In this document: in pieces, positions 1 to 8,517 of the stretch
Layout: the number at the start of each line of letters is the position of its first letter
How positions within the stretch are numbered: position 1 is the stretch's first letter
Source: Crocinitomicaceae bacterium
GTDB lineage: Bacteria; Bacteroidota; Bacteroidia; Flavobacteriales_D; Crocinitomicaceae
Assembly: GCA_030830205.1 (NCBI GenBank)
Contig: JAURNL010000002.1
Location: forward strand, 1 to 34,200
Direction: 5' to 3'
Length of the DNA stretch: 34,200 nt
Program-made: the position numbers and the translations under genes
The notes under the pieces: generated by a model
What the model saw: only the letters and a program-made list of their open reading frames with translations
The model's database searches: none
Told to the model about the DNA's origin: nothing

Positions 1-1
1 A

Positions 2-3000
2 CCTTCTTCCAAAGCCTTACGCATTTATGCCGCTTCTGCGGGTAGTGGCAAGACGCATCGTCTTGTTTTAGAGTATCTTAAGATCTTATTAACCGATGTA
101 AATTACCGTCAAAAATTTAGGCATATCGTAGCCATGACCTTCACCAATAAGGCGGCCAACGAAATGAAAGAGCGGATACTTCAAACCCTTAGCGGTTTGG
201 CTTACCCGGCAAGTGCAAATGCCAAAACTTCTGCACTTCAACAAGACTTATTAAATGAAACAGACCTGAGCAAAGAGCAACTACAGCGCAGGGCAGCAGG
301 AGCACTACAAGGAATTTTACACCACTACGAAGATTTCCACATCTCAACGATTGACAAATTTAATTTACGCCTCATTCGGTCTTTCAGCCGCGACCTTGAT
401 TTACCATCTGATTTTGAGGTGGTACTCAACGAAAAACTCGTACTTGATGAGGTTCTCGATTTGCTATTTGCACGATTGGGTCAGCCAGATTCTCAAGAAC
501 TAACGCGTTGGATGTTATCTTATGCGCGCACCAAAGTTGTCGAGGGCGAGTCTTGGGATTTTAAAAAATCACTCCTGCACTTTTCGGAAGTTTTGAGTAA
601 AGAACGCAACAACAAGGAAGTAGCTCAACTCCTTGCCAACACCTACACTCCTGAAGCCTACATAGATTTCCAAAACAAGGCAAGCCAAGTCAAGTCAGAT
701 TTTTTGGCTCAATGTGCTGCTGTCTATGAGTTAGCTGTTCCGTTTAGGGATACACATTTTAAAACCGCCACTGAACAAAAACGCATCGATGCACTCGCAA
801 ATGATCCTAATTGGGGGCTGGGCAAAAAGGAGGGGTCTTTTTATGCGCCAAAATTCAAAGAAAAGTTAGAAGTCAACTTTTACGCATTACCATTGTCGGT
901 AAATGACGCACTTTTGTCTTTAGACACTGCATACGAAGAAGCCTTGGGTCAATTTAAACTCCTTGAAACGCAGCGCAAAAATTTTTATGATATGGCTTTG
1001 CTTCAATACGTTGCGCAACAAACCAAAGCCCTCATGAGCGCTCAACAACAAATTCGGATCTCTGAATTTAATCAGCTAATTAGCCAGTTGGTTCAAGGTG
1101 AACAAGCTCCCTACATTTATGAACGCCTCGGCATACGTTATGAGCATTTTTTACTCGATGAGTTTCAAGATACTTCTAGATTGCAATGGGTCAATATGAT
1201 TCCATTGGTACTCGAAGCTATTTCATACGAGCGTGCCAATCTCATTGTTGGCGACGCAAAACAAAGTATTTATCGCTTCAATAATGGCCTGGCAGAGCAA
1301 TTTGTAGCGCTGCCACGGCTTTACAATCCTGAAAATGACCCCCAAATAGCACTCAGTAGTTTGCGCTTTGAAGCGAGCTCAGCACGTCAAAGTCTGCTTG
1401 ATAACTACCGTTCTGCTCCAGAAATTGTAGAATTTAACAATTTGCTTTTTGAACAAATGGCACTTGCACTGCCACCCCAGCACCGAGACTTTTATGCCTC
1501 ACTTCAACAGCATCCAAAGTCGGAAAAGGCGGGTTATGTGCAAATTGAAAGTTTAGAAAACGACCTTAACGAGGAGCTTCTGCATGAAAAACTCTGCCAT
1601 ACAATAGCTCAAGTCCTCAAAGATGGTTTTAGACCTTGTGACATTTGCATACTTACGGAAACCAACAAAAAAGGAAATGCAATTGCCTTAGCACTTACAG
1701 CAGCTAAGATGCAAGTTGTATCTCAAGATTCATTGTTGATCTACTCAAATCCATTGGTACAGCTTTTTATGCTATACCTCAAAAAGCGTGCTAAGCCTGC
1801 TAATTCTACCCTTGGCAAACGCCTAGCTGAAGCCTACCTGCGTGCAAAAGGGAAATTTGATGTAGCTATTTTTATGTCTTACTTCAAGACCTTTGAAAAG
1901 GAAGGGCGTACCATACGTTATTTTGATGAAAATGCATTTTACGAAGCTGAATTTGGATCTCAAGATGTCTTATTCATGCCCTATGAGCATTTATTTGACT
2001 TGTTACAAAAAGTAGCTAGTTGTTTTCAAATTAATGATGCTAATGAACCATACGTACATCATTTTTTTGATATCGCATTTCAATACCAACTTAACCGCAA
2101 CGCTGAGCTCATTCCTTTTATTGAATATATTGAACAAAACAAGGATAAACTTGCACTTCAAATGCCAGAATCCAGTGAGGCCATCCGAATTATGACCATT
2201 CATAAAGCAAAAGGTCTCGAATTCCCAGTAGTACTCATACCAAGTTTGGATTTCAGTATTAACATTTATGGGCTATCAAAATTTTTGATGCAAGTTGGAG
2301 ATGGTTTGGCTTATTCCTATCCAAGCGATGGCATTCCTGCCTTTAAAACTTTTAAAGAAAAAGAACTTGCTGCCATCTACCTAGATAAGCTGAATTTGTT
2401 ATATGTGGCACTTACCCGTCCAGAAAAACGACTTTATGTATGGAATCATCATAAGGCAAATGGTTTTGGCTCAAAAATTCATGCACAATTTGAGCGCCAC
2501 TCCAAATTAAATACACCCGAAGAGCACCTTTTCGTATCGGGAAATGAACTTCCCGAAGTCCAATCCGATGCACAAAGAGCCAAAATTCTAGCTTCAAGTA
2601 CCCAATTTTACCATCCTAAGGCACTTCCAGATCAATTGTGGTATCCATCATTAGTCTTTCGCACGCCAGATTTAGATCAAGTTCCAGATCAACTCTTTGG
2701 CTTGGCATTTCATCGCTTAATGGCTTTGTGTCCAAATGCTGATCAGTTAAACAATGCCATGCACATAGCCCTTCAAGAGGGGAGTGTAGCGCTAGATCAA
2801 GTAGATGAGCTTAGTGCAGCTGCAAACCGATTCTGGGCTCACGTTCAACAGCAACAACTACAAGTTGGAATGCAAGAAGAGTTCAATGAACAGCGTATTA
2901 TTGCTGCGGTAAATGAAATCAAACAGCCTGATAAAGTATGGCGTAAAGCAAATGAAGTAGTAGTTATTGACTTCAAGACAGGACTTAGAAAAGATCAGCA

Positions 3001-3106
3001 CATGAAACAAATAATTGCCTATGCTGCACTACTAACCGAGATTTTTCATTTACCTGTTCGTCCTTTTCTCTATTATACACAACTAGATTTATTCCTTGAG
3101 TTGTAA
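2..3106 (+). CDS. UvrD/RecB-family helicase-nuclease (AddA-like), 5' partial
   Basis: This is a superfamily 1 DNA helicase with a C-terminal RecB-type nuclease, of the kind that resects double-strand breaks for recombination repair. The frame is open to the left edge: before the track's ATG at 134 it encodes the Walker A motif AASAGSGKT, so that ATG is internal and the true start lies outside. Helicase motifs follow in order: TFTNKAANEMKE, LLDEFQDTSRLQW, GDAKQSIYRF, NYRSAPE, RIMTIHKAKGLEFPVV and LLYVALTRPEKRLY. Near the C-terminus, VVVIDFKTG followed by KQIIAYA fits the nuclease core (DFKT and QxxxY-like), with AFHRLM as the upstream His motif. At least 1034 residues are visible, near the usual length. 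In this phylum an AddB-like nuclease gene is often adjacent, which cannot be checked here. The 3' end overlaps the next, convergent gene by 18 bases. Confidence 0.93.
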   Translation, partial: PSSKALRIYAASAGSGKTHRLVLEYLKILLTDVNYRQKFRHIVAMTFTNKAANEMKERILQTLSGLAYPASANAKTSALQQDLLNETDLSKEQLQRRAAGALQGILHHYEDFHISTIDKFNLRLIRSFSRDLDLPSDFEVVLNEKLVLDEVLDLLFARLGQPDSQELTRWMLSYARTKVVEGESWDFKKSLLHFSEVLSKERNNKEVAQLLANTYTPEAYIDFQNKASQVKSDFLAQCAAVYELAVPFRDTHFKTATEQKRIDALANDPNWGLGKKEGSFYAPKFKEKLEVNFYALPLSVNDALLSLDTAYEEALGQFKLLETQRKNFYDMALLQYVAQQTKALMSAQQQIRISEFNQLISQLVQGEQAPYIYERLGIRYEHFLLDEFQDTSRLQWVNMIPLVLEAISYERANLIVGDAKQSIYRFNNGLAEQFVALPRLYNPENDPQIALSSLRFEASSARQSLLDNYRSAPEIVEFNNLLFEQMALALPPQHRDFYASLQQHPKSEKAGYVQIESLENDLNEELLHEKLCHTIAQVLKDGFRPCDICILTETNKKGNAIALALTAAKMQVVSQDSLLIYSNPLVQLFMLYLKKRAKPANSTLGKRLAEAYLRAKGKFDVAIFMSYFKTFEKEGRTIRYFDENAFYEAEFGSQDVLFMPYEHLFDLLQKVASCFQINDANEPYVHHFFDIAFQYQLNRNAELIPFIEYIEQNKDKLALQMPESSEAIRIMTIHKAKGLEFPVVLIPSLDFSINIYGLSKFLMQVGDGLAYSYPSDGIPAFKTFKEKELAAIYLDKLNLLYVALTRPEKRLYVWNHHKANGFGSKIHAQFERHSKLNTPEEHLFVSGNELPEVQSDAQRAKILASSTQFYHPKALPDQLWYPSLVFRTPDLDQVPDQLFGLAFHRLMALCPNADQLNNAMHIALQEGSVALDQVDELSAAANRFWAHVQQQQLQVGMQEEFNEQRIIAAVNEIKQPDKVWRKANEVVVIDFKTGLRKDQHMKQIIAYAALLTEIFHLPVRPFLYYTQLDLFLEL

Positions 3107-3787
3107 ATCTAGGCCAGCAATTTCAGCTGACATCTTCAGAAAGGTATAAACCAAGGGATGTGGCAGATCTCGTGTGGAAGATATTTGTGGACAGAAGCTC
3201 GTAGATATGAAATAAGGATGTGCTTTGAGTGTAATGATTTCTGGATCATCAAACTGATTTACAGCTTCAATATCGATGAATGCACCGACGAGTTGCTCAA
3301 GTAATTGTGGGTACATGCTGTAACGTGTTGCACTCAACTCCACAGAACTGCAATTTTCATAGAGGCGCTCCATTACCATTGTTCTTGGTTGAACTTCTAT
3401 GCGTTCAAAATGATTGCTATTGACTAAGTTTTCCGAAATTAATTTCTCACCATAAGGATTCATGTTGTTAGCGGTGATGAGGTAATCAATGAAAATTTTA
3501 TAGCATTCACCTGTGGCAAAAACTGGAATTTGTAGCTCCGCTAAATGTTTAAAAACTCCGTTGAGAAAGAAGGGGTTAACGTAGGGGCCTGGTGCTACCC
3601 AAATTCCGTCGTATTGCTCAAAGATGTTTTTTTTGAATTGCAGTGCTTCATTGATTTTGATCCAGTAATAATTGATTTCTAATTCAAGAAACTCGGCAGC
3701 ATGGTCCAAGGAAAGGTTCGTCGCGTGATGCGAATTGTAGGTGAAATTGTAGTCGCCTATTATTGCTATTTTGAGTGCTTCACTCAT
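3089..3787 (-). CDS. CTP synthase C-terminal-like amidotransferase domain protein, probably degenerate
   Basis: This 232-residue protein is a stand-alone class I glutamine amidotransferase-like domain resembling the C-terminal half of CTP synthase. It probably belongs to the family annotated as 'CTP synthase C-terminal region-related (seleno)protein'. The start KIAIIGDYNF and the strand GIWVAPGPYVNP are typical. The nucleophile-elbow region reads FATGECYKIF, with a Cys near residue 95 encoded by TGC, so there is no selenocysteine codon. The C-terminal STRDLPHPL aligns with the CTP synthase segment STPRDGHPL; on that alignment the preceding catalytic HPE is CPQ here. Glutaminase activity is therefore doubtful and the substrate is unknown. 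It follows the lipoprotein gene after 24 bases and converges on the helicase gene with overlap. The family assignment is fairly firm; the loss of the His-Glu pair is an inference from alignment by eye. Confidence 0.75.
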   Translation of the reverse strand: MSEALKIAIIGDYNFTYNSHHATNLSLDHAAEFLELEINYYWIKINEALQFKKNIFEQYDGIWVAPGPYVNPFFLNGVFKHLAELQIPVFATGECYKIFIDYLITANNMNPYGEKLISENLVNSNHFERIEVQPRTMVMERLYENCSSVELSATRYSMYPQLLEQLVGAFIDIEAVNQFDDPEIITLKAHPYFISTSFCPQISSTRDLPHPLVYTFLKMSAEIAGLDLQLKE

Positions 3788-3811
3788 TCAGGCGTTTTGG
3801 TTCGACTTAGG

Positions 3812-4462
3812 TTAGCGTTTAAACCAACCACGTAATTTTGCGTTGGTTATTTGAATAGATTCTTCCACGCTTGTTTGAGGATCAACGTACCATACTTTAC
3901 AACTGAATGTTGCTTCGTAAAGAGAGTAGTCTCCGGTTCCGTCCGAGGCTTGTTTCAGGATTGTAAAATTCGCTGTTTGACCTGGATCTGATTCGCGAGA
4001 AATCCATGATTTACCTGTATTGTCAGTGTAAACAACCTGAACACCATTCACATTATTGGTAGCTAAGGTAGTCATGTCTTTAAAAGGTACAGGATTACCT
4101 GAGTTGGTCATGTGAAAGTCATTGAACATTGGAAGCGTAGGTGTCGCACTTCCGGTTGCATCAAACTCAAGGGATCCAAAGGATAGCGTAATGCTTTGTG
4201 CATTTGACATAGAAGACATGCCAGAAACGTAAATAACCTTGGAGAGGATAGGTGCCGTATTCACTATTTGGCTATCTAAGGCAAACCCAAGGTAGTTATT
4301 GACATTTTGGGTAAGCTCAACTTGAGTGCCATTGACATATCCAACAAAACTTGAATTAAGATCAACCTTGTTGCTTGGCGGTGGAATTATTTCATGTTCG
4401 ATACAAGCCGAAGAAATCAATAAAATAAGTGTGGCTAAGAATGCAAAGCGCGTCAGTTTCAT
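3812..4462 (-). CDS. hypothetical lipoprotein
   Basis: This is a 216-residue predicted lipoprotein. It begins with a short basic start (MKLTR), a hydrophobic stretch and a lipobox ending ISSAC, so Cys20 would be lipidated after signal peptidase II cleavage. The mature part is rich in Thr, Ser and Asn, with alternating hydrophobic residues suggesting a beta-sandwich. I recognise no catalytic motif and cannot name a family. It appears to have its own promoter (TTG-N20-TAAATTTG) in the 88-base gap after the upstream gene, so it is probably expressed independently of the radA-gldH cluster. The next gene starts 24 bases after its stop. Lipoprotein status is well supported; the function is unknown. 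Confidence 0.8.
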   Translation of the reverse strand: MKLTRFAFLATLILLISSACIEHEIIPPPSNKVDLNSSFVGYVNGTQVELTQNVNNYLGFALDSQIVNTAPILSKVIYVSGMSSMSNAQSITLSFGSLEFDATGSATPTLPMFNDFHMTNSGNPVPFKDMTTLATNNVNGVQVVYTDNTGKSWISRESDPGQTANFTILKQASDGTGDYSLYEATFSCKVWYVDPQTSVEESIQITNAKLRGWFKR

Positions 4463-4487
4463 GCTGTTGTGTTTAGGTTCAATAACT

Positions 4488-4518
4488 CAAATTTAGTTCT
4501 ATAAACGGAATTGTCCAA
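4488..4518 (-). promoter_or_regulatory. Bacteroidota-type promoter of the lipoprotein gene
   Basis: On the minus strand TTG (4518-4516) is followed after 20 bases by TAAATTTG (4495-4488), an exact TAnnTTTG element. The ATG at 4462 lies 25 bases downstream of the element. Confidence 0.6.
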
Positions 4519-4550
4519 AAAAAGATGCCTTAGCAACAAAAAAAGAACAG

Positions 4551-5030
4551 TCAAATTCCATTCAGAAGCTTCATAAAATCCTGAAGTTCATCTTTGTGTA
4601 GTGCATGAGCACCCTTACTTAAAAGGGTGTAAACTTCTTGGGCTTTGTGTGGAGAACTTTTTTTTGTTCCCTTCTTGAGTTGCAGTTGGGGCCATGAATT
4701 CCACAGAAAGGCAAGCCAGTTGGTCGCATCAATTTCTTTAAAGTCTTGTTTTGATTTCTTTTCAAAATGATAGAGTTGCCAATTTTCATGCTGAAAATCA
4801 AAAACGGTGAGGTAATCTTGTCCTATTTGTAGGAGTCCTGCGACCGAGGAGTAAACTTTTTCTAGTACAATATTGGAGAATAAGTCAATGAATTCTTGAG
4901 CTTTTTGAGGGTCCTCGCTCGCTAAAACTCGCCATTCGGCATCGTGAAGGTTATTGACAATCAAAAACTGTTTAAATTCAGTTTCTAATTCTTGGAGCTC
5001 TGCTGTTGTAAGTGCCCGATATTTCAGCAT
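4551..5030 (-). CDS. DUF6495-like conserved protein
   Basis: This 159-residue soluble protein has no signal peptide or membrane segment. Its start (MLKYRALTTAELQELETEFKQFL) and the arrangement of W/F-rich segments (DFQHENWQLYHF, WLAFLWNSWPQ) resemble a small Flavobacteriia family that I recall as DUF6495. The function of the family is unknown to me. Its ATG overlaps the stop of gldH in a TAATG junction, which implies translational coupling, so it is co-expressed with the gliding lipoprotein. The assignment to DUF6495 is from memory of the sequence pattern and should be treated as moderate; that this is a real gene is much surer because of the coupling. Confidence 0.72.
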   Translation of the reverse strand: MLKYRALTTAELQELETEFKQFLIVNNLHDAEWRVLASEDPQKAQEFIDLFSNIVLEKVYSSVAGLLQIGQDYLTVFDFQHENWQLYHFEKKSKQDFKEIDATNWLAFLWNSWPQLQLKKGTKKSSPHKAQEVYTLLSKGAHALHKDELQDFMKLLNGI

Positions 5031-5497
5031 TATTCGGCGTCACTAAGTTTGACTTCAAGACTGATGTCTAAGACTTCATCAACAACTCTTTCAGTAATGG
5101 CTTGTTCAAGTTGAAAGGTGTATTTCCCTTTGAAAGGTACTTTACGTCGTTTAAAGATAAGTTGGTGCTCCACAATTGTTCCAGACTTCTTGCCCAGCCA
5201 ATTGCCATTTGCATCGGCGGTTTTGATTTCATAGGGTTCGCGTACACTTTTACCAAATGGTGGTGTGGTACTTAAAAACACCCATAAATTATTGTAGGCG
5301 TAGTCAGTGGTTGTGCGAAGGGTAAACACAAAGTCGTAGAGCTGATTGGTATCCGAGATATTTACATTAAACTGGGGTTTAACTGATTGTTTCCATTCTT
5401 CATTTTGAAAACGGAAAGCTTTGGTGTAAATAGCATCTGTGGAGCAACTAAATAGAAAGGCCCCCAACAATAAAACTAGACTAATTAGCTTTTTCAT
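5030..5497 (-). CDS. gldH: gliding motility lipoprotein GldH
   Basis: GldH is a lipoprotein required for gliding and linked to the type IX secretion/gliding apparatus of Bacteroidota. The 155-residue product has a signal peptide ending in the lipobox LFSC (Cys18). The GldH pattern follows: FRFQNEEWKQSVKPQF, then NVNISDTNQLYDFVFTLRTTTDYAYNNLWVFLSTTPP, then a beta-rich half with GNWLGKKSG. Length is normal for the family. The start overlaps the 3' end of ricT by 17 bases and the stop overlaps the next ATG, so it sits inside a coupled operon. Its presence suggests a gliding or T9SS-bearing lineage, although some non-gliding Bacteroidota also carry it. Confidence 0.9.
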   Translation of the reverse strand: MKKLISLVLLLGAFLFSCSTDAIYTKAFRFQNEEWKQSVKPQFNVNISDTNQLYDFVFTLRTTTDYAYNNLWVFLSTTPPFGKSVREPYEIKTADANGNWLGKKSGTIVEHQLIFKRRKVPFKGKYTFQLEQAITERVVDEVLDISLEVKLSDAE

Positions 5498-6650
5498 TCT
5501 TAGGCCCTCCAGAATTGGGTTTGCGGGGTTTGCGATTGGGTCTTCTTTTCTTGTTATTGCTGAATGATTTTTCGAAACGAGTAAGGCTATCTTGGCCCAC
5601 TACATTTTGGTAACCAATTTCTTCTACTTTCTCTTTCACTTGTGCAAATTCGGCAAGGTCTTTTGGTTTGACACCATCCTTATTGAGCTTTTTAATTTCT
5701 GCTACTCTTTCTGGACTAAGTGCCACCATGCCAGTTTCACCTTTGTACGCATACCAAATAATGCGTTTGAAAACATCTGTTTTCATGTGTACGGCATCGC
5801 CTTTCTCTGTGAGAAGTTTGCCATCAACCTTCGGCATTGATTTAATAGCATCGAGATACATGTCTAGCTCATAGTTCAGACAGCACTTTAATTTGCCACA
5901 TTGGCCTGCTAATTTTTGAGGATTCAATGACAGTTGCTGGTAACGTGCAGCCGAAGTAGAAACAGATCTGAAATCTGTAAGCCAAGTGCTGCAACAGAGC
6001 TCTCTTCCGCATGAGCCAATTCCACCTAGTCGAGAAGCCTCTTGACGCGAACCAATTTGTCGCATTTCAACGCGAACCTTAAATCGCTCGGCCATGTCTT
6101 TGATGAGTTGCCTAAAATCGATGCGATTATCAGCGGTATAGTAAAAGGTAGCCTTACTGAGATCTGCTTGGTATTCGACATCTGAAATTTTCATGTCGAG
6201 TTTAAGGTTTTGAGCTAAAGTTCTCGATTGGGTAAGTAAGTCTCTTTCGAGTGAGCGACCTTTAATCCATTTATCTATTTCTTCTTGATTGGATATATGC
6301 AATATTTTTTTGCACTCCATTATTTTGAGATTTGGAGCTTTTTTCTGCACTTGAATACGGGCGAGTTCACCTAGTGCTGAAACTACTCCGATATCCCAAC
6401 CTGGACTGGTGTCAACGGTAACAACATCTCCAGTTTGTAATGCAATTTGATCCGCATTTCTGTAAAATGCTTTTCGGGCATTTTTAAAACGCACCTCAAC
6501 GAGTTCATAGGTACTCTGACCTTCTGGAAGACTGATATTAGCTAACCAATCAAAAACTTCTAGTTTGTTGCATCCGCCGCTGCTGCATGTTCCGTTGTTT
6601 TTACAACCTTTTGGTGTTCCTCCACCGCTACTACATGACGCACAACCCAT
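5481..6650 (-). CDS. ricT: PSP1-domain protein, RicT homologue
   Basis: This is a 389-residue PSP1 family protein. In Bacillus, RicT (YaaT) works with two partners in an Fe-S-containing complex that affects RNase Y-dependent RNA processing; the role in Bacteroidota is less clear. The PSP1 core is visible as YELVEVRFKNARKAFYRN, GDVVTVDTSPGWDIGVV, RVEMRQIGSRQEASRLGGIGSCGRELCCSTWL and QCGKLKCCLNYEL, with the conserved cysteine clusters. An N-terminal extension holds five further Cys (MGCASCSSGGG, GCKNNGTCSSGGC), a possible extra metal site. The C-terminus is very basic (KKRRPNRKPRKPN), suggesting RNA or nucleic-acid contact. It lies 44 bases after holB and overlaps gldH, a pairing typical of Flavobacteriia. 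Confidence 0.9.
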   Translation of the reverse strand: MGCASCSSGGGTPKGCKNNGTCSSGGCNKLEVFDWLANISLPEGQSTYELVEVRFKNARKAFYRNADQIALQTGDVVTVDTSPGWDIGVVSALGELARIQVQKKAPNLKIMECKKILHISNQEEIDKWIKGRSLERDLLTQSRTLAQNLKLDMKISDVEYQADLSKATFYYTADNRIDFRQLIKDMAERFKVRVEMRQIGSRQEASRLGGIGSCGRELCCSTWLTDFRSVSTSAARYQQLSLNPQKLAGQCGKLKCCLNYELDMYLDAIKSMPKVDGKLLTEKGDAVHMKTDVFKRIIWYAYKGETGMVALSPERVAEIKKLNKDGVKPKDLAEFAQVKEKVEEIGYQNVVGQDSLTRFEKSFSNNKKRRPNRKPRKPNSGGPKNEKAN

Positions 6651-6694
6651 TTGATATTTTTTTAGGTAAAGTTAATAAATAAACTTGTTTTGAA

Positions 6695-7819
6695 CTAGGC
6701 CTGATGGATGTAGCGCATCGTTTGAAAGCAAAGTTGGGTAAATAAAATTCGAGCATTTGCATTACGGTCGATTTCATAGTAGGCCGAATCTAGGGTGCTT
6801 ATGAATTCACGGATATTATTTCCTGAAATAAAGGGCGCGAATTTTTCAAGAAACGCGGCCTCTTCTGCAGATACTTTCGTGAGTACAGAACCCATATAAT
6901 TGGTGAGGATACTTTGCCTTAACATGTGTAGGGCATATTGAAGAAAAAGTTTTTGTCGTTCCTTGCCAATTGCAGCAAGGTCATCTGCCCAATTCATCAT
7001 GGCTAAAACTTCTTTTTTGTAACAGACTCGCATCAGTTGTATAAACTGACTACGTTGTTGATCTTGATCTTCTGAGGTTTCTAGATAGGACAATGCAGCA
7101 ATCAATGAACCATCAGCAAATGCGGCGATGGCATCGGCGTTAGTTCTAGATTGATTTTTAGTTTTCTGTAGGTAAGTGCTGAGGTCTTCAGATTGAATTT
7201 TAGGAACGCGGATAAGCTGTGTACGAGATTGGATGGTAATCATGAGTTTGCTAGCATCCTCACTTACTAACAAAAAGAGGGTTTGAGCGGGAGGCTCTTC
7301 CAATATTTTGAGCAGTTTGTTGGCACAATCAGCGTTCATTTCTTCAGGCTGCCAGATGATCATAACTTTGTAGCCACCCTCATAGCCTTTGAGGCTGAGT
7401 TTGCGAATGATTTCCTTGCTTTCGTCAGTGCCAATGATAGGTTTACGCAGTTTGTTGTCTATGCGAGCGGTCCAATGGAAAAGATCAAAGTAGGGGGTTT
7501 CTTGGACTTGGCTACGCCAATCTGAAAGAAATAAATCAGCTGTTTTACCAATACTTAGCACAACGGGAAATACAAAATGTAAGTCCGGATGTTGGAGTTG
7601 TGTTACTTTTTGACATGAAGCACAACGCCCACAACTATCATTTGCTTGACGGTCAGTACAAAACAAATACTGACTAAATGCAAGTGCTAAGGGTAAACCG
7701 CCGTAACCTGCTGGGCCTTGAAGTAATTGTGCATGAGCGATTTTGCCAGAATTTATCTCTTTAATAAGTTCTTGCTTGAGCGTAGTTTGACCTATGATTT
7801 GCTGAAATTGCACCTCCAA
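6695..7819 (-). CDS. holB: DNA polymerase III subunit delta'
   Basis: This is the clamp-loader delta' subunit, a non-hydrolysing AAA+ protein. The Walker A site is degenerate (GPAGYGGLPLA, lacking GK[ST]), as expected for delta'. The zinc module CTDRQANDSCGRCASC and HPDLHFVFPV follow, then the sensor and helix segment KLLKILEEPPAQTLFLLVSEDASKLMITIQSRTQ. There is no plausible ATG: a TAG lies three codons upstream of the TTG at 7819, and the next candidate is GTG at 7813. The GTG gives VQFQQIIGQ, which aligns well with the usual family start M-x-F-x-x-I-x-GQ, so 7813 may be the true start. It follows rsmI after about 20 bases, consistent with one operon. Confidence 0.92.
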   Translation of the reverse strand: MEVQFQQIIGQTTLKQELIKEINSGKIAHAQLLQGPAGYGGLPLALAFSQYLFCTDRQANDSCGRCASCQKVTQLQHPDLHFVFPVVLSIGKTADLFLSDWRSQVQETPYFDLFHWTARIDNKLRKPIIGTDESKEIIRKLSLKGYEGGYKVMIIWQPEEMNADCANKLLKILEEPPAQTLFLLVSEDASKLMITIQSRTQLIRVPKIQSEDLSTYLQKTKNQSRTNADAIAAFADGSLIAALSYLETSEDQDQQRSQFIQLMRVCYKKEVLAMMNWADDLAAIGKERQKLFLQYALHMLRQSILTNYMGSVLTKVSAEEAAFLEKFAPFISGNNIREFISTLDSAYYEIDRNANARILFTQLCFQTMRYIHQA

Positions 7820-7839
7820 AAATAGCTAAAAAGCTACAA

Positions 7840-8514
7840 TTATTCGGCGTTTCCCTTTAAGAGAAGTACGATTTCACCTTTTGCTTCGTGTTGGATGAAA
7901 TATTGGTGTAATTCAGCAAGGGATCCACGGTGGTAAGTTTCAAATTTTTTACTGATTTCTCTGACCACACAAGCTTCACGTGAGGGTTCAAGCCATTCGC
8001 ACATTTGTCCTAAGGTTTTAGCTATGCGATGCGGTGATTCATAAAGAATAACTGTTCTGTTCTCCTCGGCAAGTGCCTGGATGCGTGTTTGTCTACCTTT
8101 TTTGTGTGGCAAGAATCCTTCAAAAACAAATTTATCACAAGGAAAACCAGACGCGACCAAGGCGGGTACAAACGCAGTGGGGCCAGGAAGACACTCCACT
8201 TCAATTCCTGCCTGAACACATGCTCGTACTAAGAGAAATCCTGGGTCAGAAATACCAGGAGTGCCCGCATCAGATACCAACACACAAAACTCGTTCTGTT
8301 GGATTAGTTCGATTGTTTTCTCTAAAAATCGATGTTCATTGTGTGCATGAAAAGCAAGTACTTTCTTTTTGAGTTCAAAATGATTTAATAACTTGTTGGT
8401 TACTCGGGTATCCTCGGCAAAAATGAGGGGAGTCTCTTGTAAAATTCGCAAAGCGCGAAGTGTAATATCTTCGAGGTTGCCAATTGGTGTAGGTACGAGA
8501 ATGAGTCTAGGCAT
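7840..8514 (-). CDS. rsmI: 16S rRNA (cytidine(1402)-2'-O)-methyltransferase
   Basis: RsmI methylates the 2'-OH of C1402 in the decoding centre of 16S rRNA using S-adenosylmethionine. The 224-residue product shows the signatures RLILVPTPIGNLEDITLRAL at the start, FAEDTRVTNKLLNHF, VSDAGTPGISDPGFLLVRAC, LPGPTAFVPALVASGFPCDKFVFEGFLP and TVILYESPHRI, all in the expected order for the tetrapyrrole-methylase fold. The length is that of the compact form without a long C-terminal extension. The ATG lies 3 bases after the radA stop, so the two genes are co-transcribed and probably coupled. Confidence 0.96.
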   Translation of the reverse strand: MPRLILVPTPIGNLEDITLRALRILQETPLIFAEDTRVTNKLLNHFELKKKVLAFHAHNEHRFLEKTIELIQQNEFCVLVSDAGTPGISDPGFLLVRACVQAGIEVECLPGPTAFVPALVASGFPCDKFVFEGFLPHKKGRQTRIQALAEENRTVILYESPHRIAKTLGQMCEWLEPSREACVVREISKKFETYHRGSLAELHQYFIQHEAKGEIVLLLKGNAE

Positions 8515-8517
8515 AAT

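Noticed and set aside
134-136. ATG at 134 as the start of the helicase
   Set aside because: The same frame upstream encodes the Walker A motif ASAGSGKT, so the gene begins outside the window.
3482-3520. Selenocysteine codon in the amidotransferase-like gene
   Set aside because: The family includes selenoproteins, but the relevant codon here is TGC and there is no in-frame TGA.
4501-4550. Terminator after the DUF6495-like gene
   Set aside because: T-runs are present on the minus strand, but the only stem is about 3 bp (TGC/GCA), too weak to call.
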